Source: CAWJAP01 sp963834365 | GTDB taxonomy: Bacteria > Acidobacteriota > Vicinamibacteria > Vicinamibacterales > Vicinamibacteraceae | Reading direction: 5' to 3' | DNA length: 64,000 nt | NCBI GenBank assembly: GCA_963834365.1 | Contig: CAWIBS010000043.1 | Span: 62,001 to 126,000 of the forward strand | Part shown: positions 17,547-26,902 of the stretch, in pieces | Position numbering within the stretch: the first letter of the stretch is position 1 | How the letters are laid out: each line of letters starts with the position of its first letter | Program-made: the position numbers and the translations under genes | The notes under the pieces: model-generated | Seen by the model: the letters and a program-made list of their open reading frames with translations, nothing else | Database searches by the model: none | What the model was told of the DNA's origin: nothing

Positions 17547-18256
17547 TCGAGCGCCGCCCGCTCGTCTGCCTCGTCACCGATCGCAGCCGGCTGAGAGTGC
17601 TGGGCGAGCGCGCCGGGCAAGCGGCGGCCCCGTGGGACCCGCTCGTCGATCTGCTCGGCCTCGCCGCCGACGCCGGCATCGACCTGCTGCAGGTGCGCGA
17701 GCCCGACCTGTCGTCCCGGGATCTGTTGTCGCTGGTGTCGCGCGCGGTGGCCCGGGTCGCCGGCACGCGATCGGCCCTGATCGTGAACGATCGCGCCGAC
17801 GTCGCGCTTGCCGCAGGTGCGCGGGGCGTCCACCTCAAAGGCGAATCGATGCCCACGGGCCATGTCCGTGCGGTCGTGCCCGACGGGGTGTTGGTCGGCC
17901 GATCGGTGCACACGCGGGAAGAGGCCGTGGAGGCTGCAAACGCGGGCGCGGACTATCTGATCTTCGGCACCGTCTTCGAGACGCGGTCGAAGGCCGAGGG
18001 CCATCCGGCTGCCGGCCTCGACAGGCTCAGGGCCGTCGTCGAATCGGTGAGCGTTCCCGTGCTGGCGATCGGCGGCGTCACCATCGAGCGGCTGCCGGAC
18101 GTCGCCGCGACCGGGGCCGCCGGTGTGGCCGCGATTGGCCTGTTCCACGACGTCGCGCGCCTGGCAAATGACGACGAGGGCTCGGCCGCGACGGCCGTGC
18201 GTGTCCGTGCGCACCTGGACTCGGTCGTCACCGCGGCGAGCCGCGCATTTGCCTGA
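17543..18256 (+). CDS. Thiamine-phosphate synthase-like protein (ThiE/TenI family)
   Basis: The 237-residue TIM-barrel protein has LVTDRSRL, DLLQVREPDLSSRDLL, ALIVNDRADVALAAGARGVHL, GRSVHTREEAVEA, DYLIFGTVFETRSKAEGHPA and VLAIGGVTIERLPDVAATGAAGVAAIGLF. The family includes ThiE, which joins HMP-PP and thiazole phosphate, and TenI, a thiazole tautomerase. HLKGES in place of the usual HVGQ-D motif suggests a TenI-like or diverged ThiE. A second, more canonical ThiE is at 55.6 kb. No other thiamine gene is near. Confidence 0.8.
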   Translation: MIERRPLVCLVTDRSRLRVLGERAGQAAAPWDPLVDLLGLAADAGIDLLQVREPDLSSRDLLSLVSRAVARVAGTRSALIVNDRADVALAAGARGVHLKGESMPTGHVRAVVPDGVLVGRSVHTREEAVEAANAGADYLIFGTVFETRSKAEGHPAAGLDRLRAVVESVSVPVLAIGGVTIERLPDVAATGAAGVAAIGLFHDVARLANDDEGSAATAVRVRAHLDSVVTAASRAFA

Positions 18257-18414
18257 ACCAGTCGTCGAGCCCAAGTCGTTGACAGGGCTACCTATCGCGG
18301 TCCGCTCGCGGATCCAGACCCCTCGGGCCCGCGGCCGCGATTGGGGGGACAGGCCTGGCCAGATGCGCTACATTGGAGCTGAGGCCGCTGATGGCCCCGG
18401 AAGGAGCGGGTCAC

Positions 18415-19215
18415 GTGAACCCCAGGCACGTTGGCACCCATCTGCGTGAGGCGCGTGAGCGCCGCGGACTCTCGGTGCAGAAGATCTCGGTTGCCACGCG
18501 CATCCCGGTGCACACCCTGGAAGCGCTCGAAGCCGGGACCATTTCGAAGCTGCCGGGCGGTATCTTTTCACGGTCGTTCGTGCGCGCCTACGCGGCGGAG
18601 GTCGGCCTCGATCCCGAGGAGGCCGTGCGCGACTTCGTCGAGGAATTCCCGGTGGAGTCGGTCACCTGCGGCAGCCCGCTCGTCCAGGAAGTGGTGCCCG
18701 AAGGCACGACCCTCGACCCTGATTTCCGGCCGTGGCCCGGTCTGCTGGTGCTCGGCGCATTCGCGGCGGCCGGGCTCATCGCCACGACGATGGTCATCAT
18801 GTGGTGGCGTGGGTCGGTGGCCGCATCGGCCGCCGAAGAGGCGCCGGCACCGGTCTCGACGGCGCCGGCCCCGCCGCCGCTGACGACCGCGCCGCCTCCG
18901 AATCTCGACGCGCGCTGGCCGGCGGCGCCGGCGCCGGCGCCGGTCGCCGTGGCCGACGGCATCCGCGTCAGCCTCACGCCGGACGGACCGTGCTGGGCGC
19001 GCGTGACGGCGGACGGCAGTGAAGTCTTCGAGGGGTTGCTCGACAAGGGCGCAGTCGAAACACACGAGGCGAAGCAGAACCTCGTGCTCACCGTCGGCGA
19101 TGCCGCGGCGTGCAAGTACACCGTCAACGGTCGCCCGGGGCGAGTGCTGGGCGGCAGCGCCCAGGTCGTCACCGTGAGGATGACCCCCGCCAACGTGCAG
19201 ACGTTCTGGCCGTAG
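18415..19215 (+). CDS. RodZ-like helix-turn-helix membrane protein
   Basis: The N-terminal helix-turn-helix domain (VGTHLREARERRGLSVQKI, IPVHTLEALEAG, LPGGIFSRSFVRAYA) matches the cytoplasmic RodZ domain. One transmembrane helix follows (LLVLGAFAAAGLIATTMVIM), then a proline-rich linker and a C-terminal beta domain of the DUF4115 kind (DGPCWARVTADGSEVFEGLL). RodZ tethers MreB to the membrane and shapes the cell. The GTG at 18415 has a strong GGAAGGAG site eight bases upstream, better than the in-frame ATG at 18391. Product 266 residues. It stands alone; no mre genes are present. Confidence 0.82.
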   Translation: MNPRHVGTHLREARERRGLSVQKISVATRIPVHTLEALEAGTISKLPGGIFSRSFVRAYAAEVGLDPEEAVRDFVEEFPVESVTCGSPLVQEVVPEGTTLDPDFRPWPGLLVLGAFAAAGLIATTMVIMWWRGSVAASAAEEAPAPVSTAPAPPPLTTAPPPNLDARWPAAPAPAPVAVADGIRVSLTPDGPCWARVTADGSEVFEGLLDKGAVETHEAKQNLVLTVGDAAACKYTVNGRPGRVLGGSAQVVTVRMTPANVQTFWP

Positions 19216-19326
19216 TCGTCCCCCCGATGAACCCGTTGCTCGACTGCTTTCAGCGCGGCGCCCGCAAGGAGTGACGACGGAGCCGCACCCGCCGCGGGCG
19301 TCTGGCCCGGGCGTGCCGCGACCCGC

Positions 19327-19527
19327 TCAGTTCGGTTTGCGCCGCGGCTTGAACTCGGACCGCATCGCCGCCAGGCCTTCCATGAACACCGTAGCCTTGC
19401 CGCGGGTCTCTTCGTCGGGCAGTTGCTTGATCAGGTCGATGGCGCGATCGAAATCCTGTTCGATGCTGCGCGGCGTCGCCTCGAAGTAGAGGCGCCGGAT
19501 CTCGTCGAGAATCGCCTCCGGCGTCAT
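19327..19527 (-). CDS. Small hypothetical protein downstream of polX
   Basis: The 66-residue product begins MTPEAILDEIRRLYFEATPR and ends in a basic tail. It is mostly helical and soluble, with no metal or catalytic motif. The ATG overlaps the end of polX by four bases (ATGA), so it is co-translated with it. I do not recognise a family. Confidence 0.65.
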   Translation of the reverse strand: MTPEAILDEIRRLYFEATPRSIEQDFDRAIDLIKQLPDEETRGKATVFMEGLAAMRSEFKPRRKPN

Positions 19528-21257
19528 CGCCGTCGCCCCTTCCGCTGGTTCCGGCGCAAGCGGGCCTTGAAGTCCGCCAAGGGCCGCGCGTTGAGCACGT
19601 CGGCCGGCGAGAGCCACGCCCGGCGGGCGGTGGCGATGCCCCAGCGCAGCTGTGCCAGCTCCGTGGTCGAGTGAGCATCGCTCGAGACGAGGATGGGCAC
19701 GCCCCGATCGCGCGCGCGCCGCGCGTAGACGTCGTTCAGGTCCAGCCGATGGTACTGGCTGTTGATCTCGAGCGCCACACCGTGTCGTGCCGCGGCCTCG
19801 ATGAGCGCGTCCACGTCCAGCTTGGAGGGCTCGCGCTGCAGAATGCGTCGGCCGGTGGGATGGCCGATCGCATCGACCCACGGGTTCTCGAGCGCGCGCA
19901 GCACGCGGGCGGTCATCTCGTCGGCGCTCTGCGCGAAGGCGGAGTGGACCGACGCGACGACGACATCGAGCGCGGCCAGCGTCTCGTCGGCAAGGTCGAG
20001 CGAGCCGTCCGGACGGATGTCGCACTCGATGCCGGCGAGGAGCGTGAGGCCGTTCACCTGGCCGTTGATCTTCCGAACCCGCTCGGCGTGCGCCAGCGCC
20101 CGCTGATCATCCAGGCCGTTGGCCATGGCCAGCGACTGCGAATGGTCGGTGATCGCGATGTATTCGCGTCCCTGCTCGCGGGCGCTCCGCGCCATCGTCA
20201 GGACGTCATGGCGGCCGTCGGATTCCGTCGAATGCATGTGGACGTCGCCGCGCAGATCGGCGAGCGTGACCAGCCTCGGCAGCGTGCCTGCCTCGGCGGC
20301 GTCGATCTCTCCCCGCAGCTCGCGGAGCGCGGGGTCGATGAAGGCGAGGCCCAGCGCTGCGTACAGGCCTTCCTCAGTCTCGCCGGCCACCTTGGCGCCG
20401 GAGACGATGTCGAAGAGGCCATATTCGTTCAGGGTGAGCCCGCGGTTCAACGCGCGCTGGCGCAAGGCGATGTTGTGCGCTTTCGAGCCCGTGAAGTACT
20501 GCAGCGCCGCGCCGCGTGCGTCCGGCGCGACCAGCCGCAGATCGGCCTGGAATCCCTTCCACAGCAGGACGCTCGACTTCGTCTCGCCCTGGCCGAGCAC
20601 GCGCTCGACCAGCTTGTAGCTGGTGAAGCGCGACATGATCCCGGGGGGCGCGCCGGTCGTGAGGATGTCGATGTCGCCGCACGTCTCGGCGCCGCGCCGC
20701 AAGCTGCCGACGATGTCGAAGGTCGCCGTCGGCGCCGCCTCCCGGAGCCAGTCCACGAGCGCTTCGGCGACGCCCGCCGCGTCGCCCATCAGGTGCCGCC
20801 CCACGTGCTGCTTGCGCTCCGCGATGGCGGTGATGATGAGCTGTTCCTTCTTGGCGCCCATGCCCTTCAGCTTGCGCAGCGCACCGGCCTGCGCCGCGCG
20901 CTCGAGCTCGTCGATCGACGCAATCTTCAGCTCCTGGTAGATCAGGGCGACGGTCTTCGGTCCGACGCCTTGCAGGCGCATCACCTCGAGAATGGTCGGT
21001 GGGAACTGCTGGAGCAGTTCCTGATGAAACGCCGCGGTACCCGTGGCCGCGATCTCCCGGATGCGTCCGGCGAGATCCTTGCCGATGCCGGGGAGCGCGA
21101 GGAGCGTCGCGTCGGGAAGGGCATTGATCGGATCAGGACAGTCCGCGACGACCTGGGCACCCGTCCGATACGCGCGCACACGAAACGGATTCTCGCCCTT
21201 GAGCTCGAGCAGATCGGCGATCTCGTTGAGGATTCTGGCGACGCCGAGGTTCTCCAC
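19524..21257 (-). CDS. polX: DNA polymerase X with C-terminal PHP exonuclease
   Basis: Bacterial PolX fills gaps in base-excision repair and carries a 3'-5' exonuclease. The 577-residue protein has two helix-hairpin-helix motifs (LPGIGKDLAGRI; LQGVGPKTVALIY), the polymerase site GSLRRGAETCGDIDILTTG with both metal-binding aspartates, the third aspartate in FQADLRLV, and YFTGSKAHNIALR. The C-terminal PHP domain has GDVHMHSTESDG, AITDHSQSL, GIECD, ASVHS, IGHPTG and SSDAHS. It starts at GTG with a GATAAT box eight bases upstream. A degenerate paralog is at 32.8 kb. Confidence 0.95.
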   Translation of the reverse strand: MENLGVARILNEIADLLELKGENPFRVRAYRTGAQVVADCPDPINALPDATLLALPGIGKDLAGRIREIAATGTAAFHQELLQQFPPTILEVMRLQGVGPKTVALIYQELKIASIDELERAAQAGALRKLKGMGAKKEQLIITAIAERKQHVGRHLMGDAAGVAEALVDWLREAAPTATFDIVGSLRRGAETCGDIDILTTGAPPGIMSRFTSYKLVERVLGQGETKSSVLLWKGFQADLRLVAPDARGAALQYFTGSKAHNIALRQRALNRGLTLNEYGLFDIVSGAKVAGETEEGLYAALGLAFIDPALRELRGEIDAAEAGTLPRLVTLADLRGDVHMHSTESDGRHDVLTMARSAREQGREYIAITDHSQSLAMANGLDDQRALAHAERVRKINGQVNGLTLLAGIECDIRPDGSLDLADETLAALDVVVASVHSAFAQSADEMTARVLRALENPWVDAIGHPTGRRILQREPSKLDVDALIEAAARHGVALEINSQYHRLDLNDVYARRARDRGVPILVSSDAHSTTELAQLRWGIATARRAWLSPADVLNARPLADFKARLRRNQRKGRRR

Positions 21258-21265
21258 GACTGGCG

Positions 21266-21271
21266 ATTATC
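21266..21271 (-). promoter_or_regulatory. Probable -10 box for a leaderless or near-leaderless polX transcript
   Basis: On the minus strand GATAAT is followed by eight bases and the GTG start of polX. There is no ribosome-binding site. This has the same arrangement as ftsY and fmdB. Confidence 0.4.
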
Positions 21272-21314
21272 GAACAGGATTCGGGCCGGCGCGCCGGATT
21301 CCTGCGAATGTGGA

Positions 21315-21341
21315 CGTAGTGTCCGGCTTCAGCCGGACCCC
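21315..21341. repeat. REP-like palindrome, copy 3
   Basis: A full copy of GTGTCCGGCTTCAGCCGGAC lies in the 161-bp gap between the divergent polX and MFS transporter genes, where a terminator is not expected. That argues for a mobile or dispersed element, not a simple terminator. Confidence 0.75.
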
Positions 21342-21418
21342 CGGTTGAAGGCGGACGCGATAGACGCGCAGCCAGCCGTGGCCCGAATGGGACGTCGTGA
21401 TAGCGTGCAGCGAGGCGG

Positions 21419-22660
21419 ATGCGCGACGACTCCAACCACGTCCAGCGGATCTACCTGATCCTGCTGCTGCTCCACACGCTGGCGGCTTCGTTCATCTGGG
21501 GCATCAACACGCTGTTCCTGCTCGATGCCGGGCTGAGCAACACCCAGGCATTCGCGGCGAACGCCTTCTTCACGGCGGGGCTCGTCGTCTTCGAAGTGCC
21601 CACGGGCGTGATCGCGGACATCCGGGGCCGCAGGTTTTCGTACCTGCTCGGCACGGCGACGCTGACGCTGTCAACCATGCTGTATCTCCTCATGTGGCGC
21701 CTGTCCGCGCCCTTCTGGGCATGGGCCATCGCGTCATCGTGCCTGGGTCTCGGCTTCACGTTCTTCTCCGGGGCCGTCCAGGCGTGGCTGGTCGATGCGC
21801 TCAAGGCCAGCGGTTTCAAAGGGGAGCTCGACGCTGTGTTCGCCAAGGGGGAGATCGTCGAGGGCACGGCGATGCTCGCCGGATCCGTCGTCGGAGGCTT
21901 CCTGGCACAGGTGACGAATCTGGGAGTGCCCTACGTCCTCCGCGCGCTCGTCCTCGCGCTGACATTCGGGCTGGCGTTCAGGACGATGCGCGATCTCGGA
22001 TACAAGCCGACGCGCAGCGACCGTCCGGTTCGCGCGGTGCGAGAGGTGCTGAGCGGCGCCGTTGCCTACGGGCTTCGCAATCCGGCGGTGCGATGGGTGA
22101 TGCTGGCCAGCGTGTTCACCGACGGCGTGTCGATCTATGCCTTTTACGCCATGCAGCCGTACCTCCTGGAGCTGTATGGCGACCCCAAGGCGTACGGGGT
22201 CGCGGGTCTCGCCGCCGCGGTCGTGGGCGGGGCCCAGATCGGGGGTGGACTGCTGGTGCGGCATCTTGCGCACGGCTTTCGCCGGCGCACCTCCGTGCTG
22301 CTCGCCGCCGTGGTCGTGAGCGCGGTCGTCCTGGCGTTGATCGGACTCGTGCCGCGGTTCGGGATCGCGATCGCTCTGCTCGTTCTGTGGGGGCTCGTGT
22401 TCGCCACCGTGACACCGGTCCGACAGGCGTATGTCAACGGGCTGATTCCCTCGGAGCAGCGCGCGACCATTCTGTCGTTTGATTCGCTGATGGGATCGAG
22501 CGGTGGCGTGGTGAGTCAGCCCATCCTCGGCAAGGCCGCTGACGTCTGGGGCTATCCGGCGTCCTACACATGCTGCGCGTTGATTCAGGCCCTGGCGATA
22601 CCTTTCATGCTGATGGCGCGCCGGCAGCGGGCGGATTCGGACCGGTTCGAGGCCGGTTGA
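21419..22660 (+). CDS. MFS transporter
   Basis: The 413-residue protein has about twelve membrane segments and the MFS loop signature VPTGVIADIRGRRFSYLLG between helices 2 and 3. Other features are LGFTFFSGAVQAWLVDAL and a C-terminal half with PVRQAYVNGLIPSEQRATI, which recurs in drug/metabolite MFS exporters. It precedes the peptidoglycan-recycling genes by 95 bp but shows no specific AmpG motif, so a link to muropeptide import is only a possibility. Confidence 0.85.
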   Translation: MRDDSNHVQRIYLILLLLHTLAASFIWGINTLFLLDAGLSNTQAFAANAFFTAGLVVFEVPTGVIADIRGRRFSYLLGTATLTLSTMLYLLMWRLSAPFWAWAIASSCLGLGFTFFSGAVQAWLVDALKASGFKGELDAVFAKGEIVEGTAMLAGSVVGGFLAQVTNLGVPYVLRALVLALTFGLAFRTMRDLGYKPTRSDRPVRAVREVLSGAVAYGLRNPAVRWVMLASVFTDGVSIYAFYAMQPYLLELYGDPKAYGVAGLAAAVVGGAQIGGGLLVRHLAHGFRRRTSVLLAAVVVSAVVLALIGLVPRFGIAIALLVLWGLVFATVTPVRQAYVNGLIPSEQRATILSFDSLMGSSGGVVSQPILGKAADVWGYPASYTCCALIQALAIPFMLMARRQRADSDRFEAG

Positions 22661-22740
22661 AAAGCTCGCAAGCAGACGAGTTCAGGCCACGCTGCGGACC
22701 ATCCCCGTCGTCGCTCCGTGCATGGCGCGCCGTCCCCTGA

Positions 22741-22746
22741 CATAAT
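22741..22746 (+). promoter_or_regulatory. Possible -10 box close to the nagZ start
   Basis: CATAAT is nine bases before the nagZ ATG, and the bases between carry no Shine-Dalgarno sequence. The transcript would have a leader of only about three bases. I see no clear -35. Confidence 0.35.
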
Positions 22747-22755
22747 CTGCTCCGC

Positions 22756-23850
22756 ATGTCCCTTCGTGACATCCGGAAGAGCGTCGGGCAGCTGCTGATC
22801 AGCGGCTTCGACGGGTTCGTCGTGCCGGTCGAGATGCGGTCGCTGGCGCGCGAGCTCGATCTCGGAGGCCTCATCATCTTCTCGCGCAACGTCGAGGCGC
22901 CCGAGCAGGTCGCGGAGCTGTCGGTGGCCGCGCGTGAGCTCGAGCAGGAGGTCCCGCTCTGGATGAGCGTGGATCAGGAGGGCGGACGTGTCCAGCGCCT
23001 GAAGGAACCGTTCACGCGCTGGCCGCCGATGGCCACGCTCGGACGGGCCAGGGACGTGGAGCTGACGCGGCGCTTTGCGCGGGCACTGGCCTCGGAACTG
23101 GCCGCCGTCGGCATCACCCTCGATTTCGCGCCCGTGCTCGACGTGCTGACGAATGCGAAGAACCCTGCGATCGGCGACCGCGCGCTCTCCGACAGCGCCG
23201 ACGACGTCGCCGCCCACGGACGGGTCATCGTCGAGACGTTGCAGCAGGCCGGGATCGCTGCAGCGGGCAAGCATTTCCCGGGGCACGGCGATACGGGTGT
23301 CGACTCGCACCTCGAGCTGCCGGTGTGCGACCTGCCGCCGGATCGCATCCGCGCCGTGGAGTTCGTGCCGTTCCGCGCCGCCATCGACGCCCGCGTCGCC
23401 TTCATGCTGACGTGCCACGTGCTGTACCCGGCCTTCGACGAGGAGCATCCGGCGACGCTGTCGCCGGCCATCGTCCAGGCCCTGCTGCGTGACGAACTGC
23501 GCTTCGACGGGGCGATTCTCACCGACGACCTCGACATGAAGGCGATTGCGGATCGCTACACCATCGAGGAGACCGCCGTGCGCGCCATCCGCGCCGGATG
23601 CGACGGCCTCCTCATCTGCGGCGGCGACTACGACAGGAAGGCGAGGGCCATGGAGGCGCTGATTCGCGCGGCGGAAGACGAAAAGACGTTCGCGCGCCGC
23701 GTCGAGGACGCTTTGACCCGAATGCGGCGGGCCAAACAACGGTTCCTGACCGGTCCGGCCTTCGCTCGCCCCGACCCGGTTCGCATCCGCGCCGCACTCG
23801 GCCTGCTGGACCACCAGGTCGTCGCGGAGGAGATGCGCCAGTGGCTCTGA
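22756..23850 (+). CDS. nagZ: Beta-N-acetylhexosaminidase (GH3)
   Basis: NagZ removes N-acetylglucosamine from anhydromuropeptides in the cytoplasm during wall recycling. The 364-residue protein has the GH3 signatures WMSVDQEGGRVQRL, LDFAPVLDV, the catalytic histidine loop GKHFPGHGDTGVDSHLELP, and DDLDMKAI containing the nucleophile aspartate. No signal peptide is seen, as expected for a cytoplasmic enzyme. It is the first gene of a wall cluster with ldcA six bases downstream. Confidence 0.93.
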   Translation: MSLRDIRKSVGQLLISGFDGFVVPVEMRSLARELDLGGLIIFSRNVEAPEQVAELSVAARELEQEVPLWMSVDQEGGRVQRLKEPFTRWPPMATLGRARDVELTRRFARALASELAAVGITLDFAPVLDVLTNAKNPAIGDRALSDSADDVAAHGRVIVETLQQAGIAAAGKHFPGHGDTGVDSHLELPVCDLPPDRIRAVEFVPFRAAIDARVAFMLTCHVLYPAFDEEHPATLSPAIVQALLRDELRFDGAILTDDLDMKAIADRYTIEETAVRAIRAGCDGLLICGGDYDRKARAMEALIRAAEDEKTFARRVEDALTRMRRAKQRFLTGPAFARPDPVRIRAALGLLDHQVVAEEMRQWL

Positions 23851-23856
23851 ACAGCC

Positions 23857-24795
23857 ATGGCGAGTGAGCCCTGGCGGAAGCCGCGGGCGCTCCGCCGCGG
23901 CGATCGCGTGGCCATCGTCGCCCCGGCCAGCCCCTGTGCGCGCGAGGCTGTGATCAACGGTGTGGCCGAGCTCGAAGGGTGGGGCCTCGAGGTCGTCGTG
24001 GACGAGCGTGTCTTCGAGGCCCGCGACTACCTGGCAGGCGAGCCCCGGCTGCGTGCCGAGCACCTCACCGAGGCGTGGACCGACCCGGACATCGCCGGCC
24101 TGATTTGCACCCGGGGTGGATACGGCAGCGTCCAGCTGTTGCCGCTGCTCGACTCGGCGCGTCTCCTGGCGACGCCCAAGGTCTTCGTCGGCTACAGCGA
24201 CATCACCTCGCTGCTCGTCTGGTTCGGTCAGCGCGGGCAGATGGTGACGTTCCACGGCCCGATGCTCGAGGGGCGGCTGGCGGGAGGTGACGGACGCTAC
24301 GATCGCCAGTCGTTCGCCGCCGCACTCATGACGCCCGAACCGATGGGCGCCCTCCAGCCGGATCCACTCGTCGTGCTCTCTCCGGGCGAGGCAAGCGGAC
24401 CGCTCGTCGGCGGCACGCTGACGCAGCTGGCGGCGTCGCTCGGCACCCCTTACGCCTTCGACCCGCCGGACGGGCACGTGCTGTTCCTCGATGATGTGAA
24501 CGAGCGGCCGTATCGCCTGGACCGCCTGCTCACGCAGCTCAGGCTCGCGGGACTTCTGGCGCGGGCGTCCGCCATCGTCTTCAACGAGCTTCCAGGCTGC
24601 GACGAGTCTTGTGGCTCGCCCCGCGCCGTCGATGCCGTTCGGAACGGCCTCGCGGGATTCCCTGGTCCGGTGCTGTTCGGCTTTCCGTCAGGACACACGC
24701 CTGGATCGCTCGTCACGCTGCCGTTCGGCGTCAGAGCCACCGTCCTGGCGTACGATCGTCCGTCGCTCGTCATCGAAGAGGCTGCGGTCAGCTGA
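23857..24795 (+). CDS. ldcA: Muramoyltetrapeptide (LD-) carboxypeptidase
   Basis: LdcA trims the terminal D-alanine from recycled tetrapeptides. The 312-residue serine peptidase of family S66 has GLICTRGGYGS, the nucleophile serine in VFVGYSDITSLL, the fold motif LVGGTLTQLAASLGTPYAF, and the C-terminal triad region with FPSGHTPGSLVTLPFG. It lies six bases after nagZ, and mpl, which uses the tripeptide it makes, is next. Confidence 0.92.
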   Translation: MASEPWRKPRALRRGDRVAIVAPASPCAREAVINGVAELEGWGLEVVVDERVFEARDYLAGEPRLRAEHLTEAWTDPDIAGLICTRGGYGSVQLLPLLDSARLLATPKVFVGYSDITSLLVWFGQRGQMVTFHGPMLEGRLAGGDGRYDRQSFAAALMTPEPMGALQPDPLVVLSPGEASGPLVGGTLTQLAASLGTPYAFDPPDGHVLFLDDVNERPYRLDRLLTQLRLAGLLARASAIVFNELPGCDESCGSPRAVDAVRNGLAGFPGPVLFGFPSGHTPGSLVTLPFGVRATVLAYDRPSLVIEEAAVS

Positions 24796-24862
24796 CCGTC
24801 GTCGGCGTTCCAGCCGCTGCTCCAGCCGCCTAGCCGCTCCAGCCGCTCCAGCCCGCCCAGCC
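24796..24862. repeat. Degenerate tandem tract (CCAGCCGCT words) between ldcA and mpl
   Basis: The gap consists of imperfect repeats of ccagccgct and relatives, right up to the mpl ATG. There is no recognisable ribosome-binding site within it. The same nine-base word recurs at 52.36 kb and 62.6 kb. Confidence 0.65.
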
Positions 24863-26267
24863 ATGAACCACCGCATCCACTTCATCGGCATCTGCGGGAC
24901 CGCCATGGCCACCGTCGCGGCCATGCTCAAGGATCGCGGCTGGGACGTGCGCGGATCCGACCAGAACGTGTATCCGCCGATGAGCACGTTCCTCGCCGCA
25001 AAGGGGGTGCGCCTCCTCGACGGGTACCAGGCCGGACACATCACGCCGGAGCTCGATCTGGTCTGCGTGGGAAACGCCATCTCACGCGGCAATCCGGAGC
25101 TGGAAGTGGTGCTCGAGCGCAAGGTCCGGGACCTGTTCGCTCCCGGAGCTCGTGAGGAACGAGTTCCTCTGGTCGGCCCGGTCGATCGTCGTGGCCGGCA
25201 CGCACGGCAAGACGACCACGACGTCCATCCTGGCGTGGCTGCTGACGGCTGGTGGCCGCGATCCGAGCGTGATCGTCGGCGGCATCGCTGCCAACTTCGA
25301 CGGCGGCTACCGTCTCGGCGGCGGGCGCGAGTTCGTGATCGAGGGGGACGAATACGACAGCGCGTTCTTCGACAAGACCGCCAAGTTCCTCAAGTACGTG
25401 CCCGACATTGCCATCGTGAACAACATCGAGTTCGATCACGCGGACATCTATGCGGACGTCGAAGCGGTCGAGCTCGCGTTCCGGCGGCTGGCGGTGCTCG
25501 TGCCGAGAAACGGGCTGCTGCTGCTCGGTGCCGACAGTCCTCGCGCGGCGGCGCTGGCCTCGCGGGCGGCCAGTCCGGTCGAGACCTTCGGCCTGTCGGC
25601 GGATGCGACGTGGCAGGCCGCCGAGCTCGGCGTGAGCGAGGCGGGATCGAGCTTCAGGGTGCGCCGGAACGGCACGCTGTTCGGGACGTTCGAGGTGCCT
25701 CTGCTCGGCCAGCACAACGTCCGCAATGCGCTGGCCGCGATCGCCGTCGGCGCGGCTGTCGGCCTCGACGCGCACACGATGGGAGAAGGACTGCGCGTGT
25801 TTCGAGGCGTGAAGCGGCGGCTCGAGCTGCGCGGCAGCGTGGACGACATCCGCGTCTACGACGATTTCGCGCATCATCCGACGGCGGTCGCCGAGACGCT
25901 CGCGGCGTTGCGCCTCGCGCACCCGGATCGCCGGCTCTGGGCGATCTTCGAGCCGCGCTCGGCGTCGGCGTGTCTGAAGGTGTTCCAGGACGACTTCGTG
26001 GACGCGTTCGCAACGGCCGATGAAGTGGTGGTGGCGCCGGTCTTCCGGACTTCGCTCGCCGACGATCGGCGGCTGTCGCCGGAAGAGCTCGCCGAGGGGG
26101 TCGCGGCCCGGGGACGATCGGCGCGTGCCCTGGGGTCCACCGCGGCCATCGTCGATCACGTCTCCAGCCACGCGCGTTCCGGCGACCTCATCGTCGTCAT
26201 GTCGAACGGCGGGTTCGACGGGATCCACGACAAGCTGCTCGCGGCACTCAGGAGCCGGACGCCGTGA
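24863..26267 (+). CDS. mpl: UDP-N-acetylmuramate:L-alanyl-gamma-D-glutamyl-meso-diaminopimelate ligase; frame broken by one extra base
   Basis: Mpl re-attaches recycled tripeptide to UDP-MurNAc. The first frame has HFIGICGTAMATVAAMLKDR and GSDQNVYPPMST, which distinguish Mpl from MurC. After the break near 25145 the second frame has VAGTHGKTTTTSILAWLL (ATP loop), FVIEGDEYDSAFFDK, NIEFDHADIY and VYDDFAHHPTAVAETL. Removing one g gives APELVRNEF and a 467-residue protein. It follows ldcA and overlaps pxpB by four bases. Confidence 0.93.
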
Positions 26268-26902
26268 TCACGCGGATTGTCCAGGTCGGAGACGCGGCAC
26301 TGACCGCGGAGATCGACGGCCCGCTGTCGATCGCCTTGAACCGGCGAGCCGTGGCGCTCGCTCGACGGACGCGAGCCCTGGCGCTCACGGGGGTGCGTGA
26401 CGTGATTGTCACCGCCGCGAACGTGACGGTGCACTACGATCCCTCGACGGCCGACCCCGACGCGATTGCCGAGGCTCTCGGGGTGAACGTCGAACCCGAG
26501 CCCGAAGCCGATGTGCCTCCGGTTGTCGTCCCCGTCCGTTACGGCGGTGCGGATGGACCGGATCTCGTGGACGTGGCGCAGTACTGCGGGTGCCACGCGG
26601 CTGACGTCGTGGCCTGGCACAGCGGCCAGACCTACCGCGTGATCATGCTGGGCTTCGTCGCCGGTTTCGCGTACTTGTGGCCGCTGGACGCGCGGCTGCA
26701 CATCTCCCGGCGCGACACGCCGCGGGCACGGGTGCCTCCCGGCTCGGTGGCGATTGCCGGCGCCCAGACAGCCGTCTATCCCGCCGAGACCCCCGCCGGG
26801 TGGCACATCATCGGACGGACCGACCTGCGCCCGTTCGATCCGGCCAGGGAGCCGATGTCGCTGTTCGCCGTTGGCGCACAGGTCCGGTTTCAGCCGCTGT
26901 GA
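26264..26902 (+). CDS. pxpB: 5-oxoprolinase subunit PxpB (KipI family)
   Basis: PxpABC opens 5-oxoproline (pyroglutamate) to glutamate with ATP. The 212-residue PxpB has the cyclophilin-like domain with VPVRYGGADGPDL, HSGQTYRVIMLGFVAGFAYL, RRDTPRARVPPGSVAIAG and YPAETPAGWHIIGRT. It is coupled at both ends: its start overlaps mpl and its stop overlaps pxpC. PxpA (LamB/YcsF) is absent from the window. Confidence 0.93.
   Translation: MITRIVQVGDAALTAEIDGPLSIALNRRAVALARRTRALALTGVRDVIVTAANVTVHYDPSTADPDAIAEALGVNVEPEPEADVPPVVVPVRYGGADGPDLVDVAQYCGCHAADVVAWHSGQTYRVIMLGFVAGFAYLWPLDARLHISRRDTPRARVPPGSVAIAGAQTAVYPAETPAGWHIIGRTDLRPFDPAREPMSLFAVGAQVRFQPL

Noticed and set aside
19671..21458. A 595-codon plus-strand open frame
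   Set aside because: It is antisense to polX, whose motifs are complete on the minus strand.
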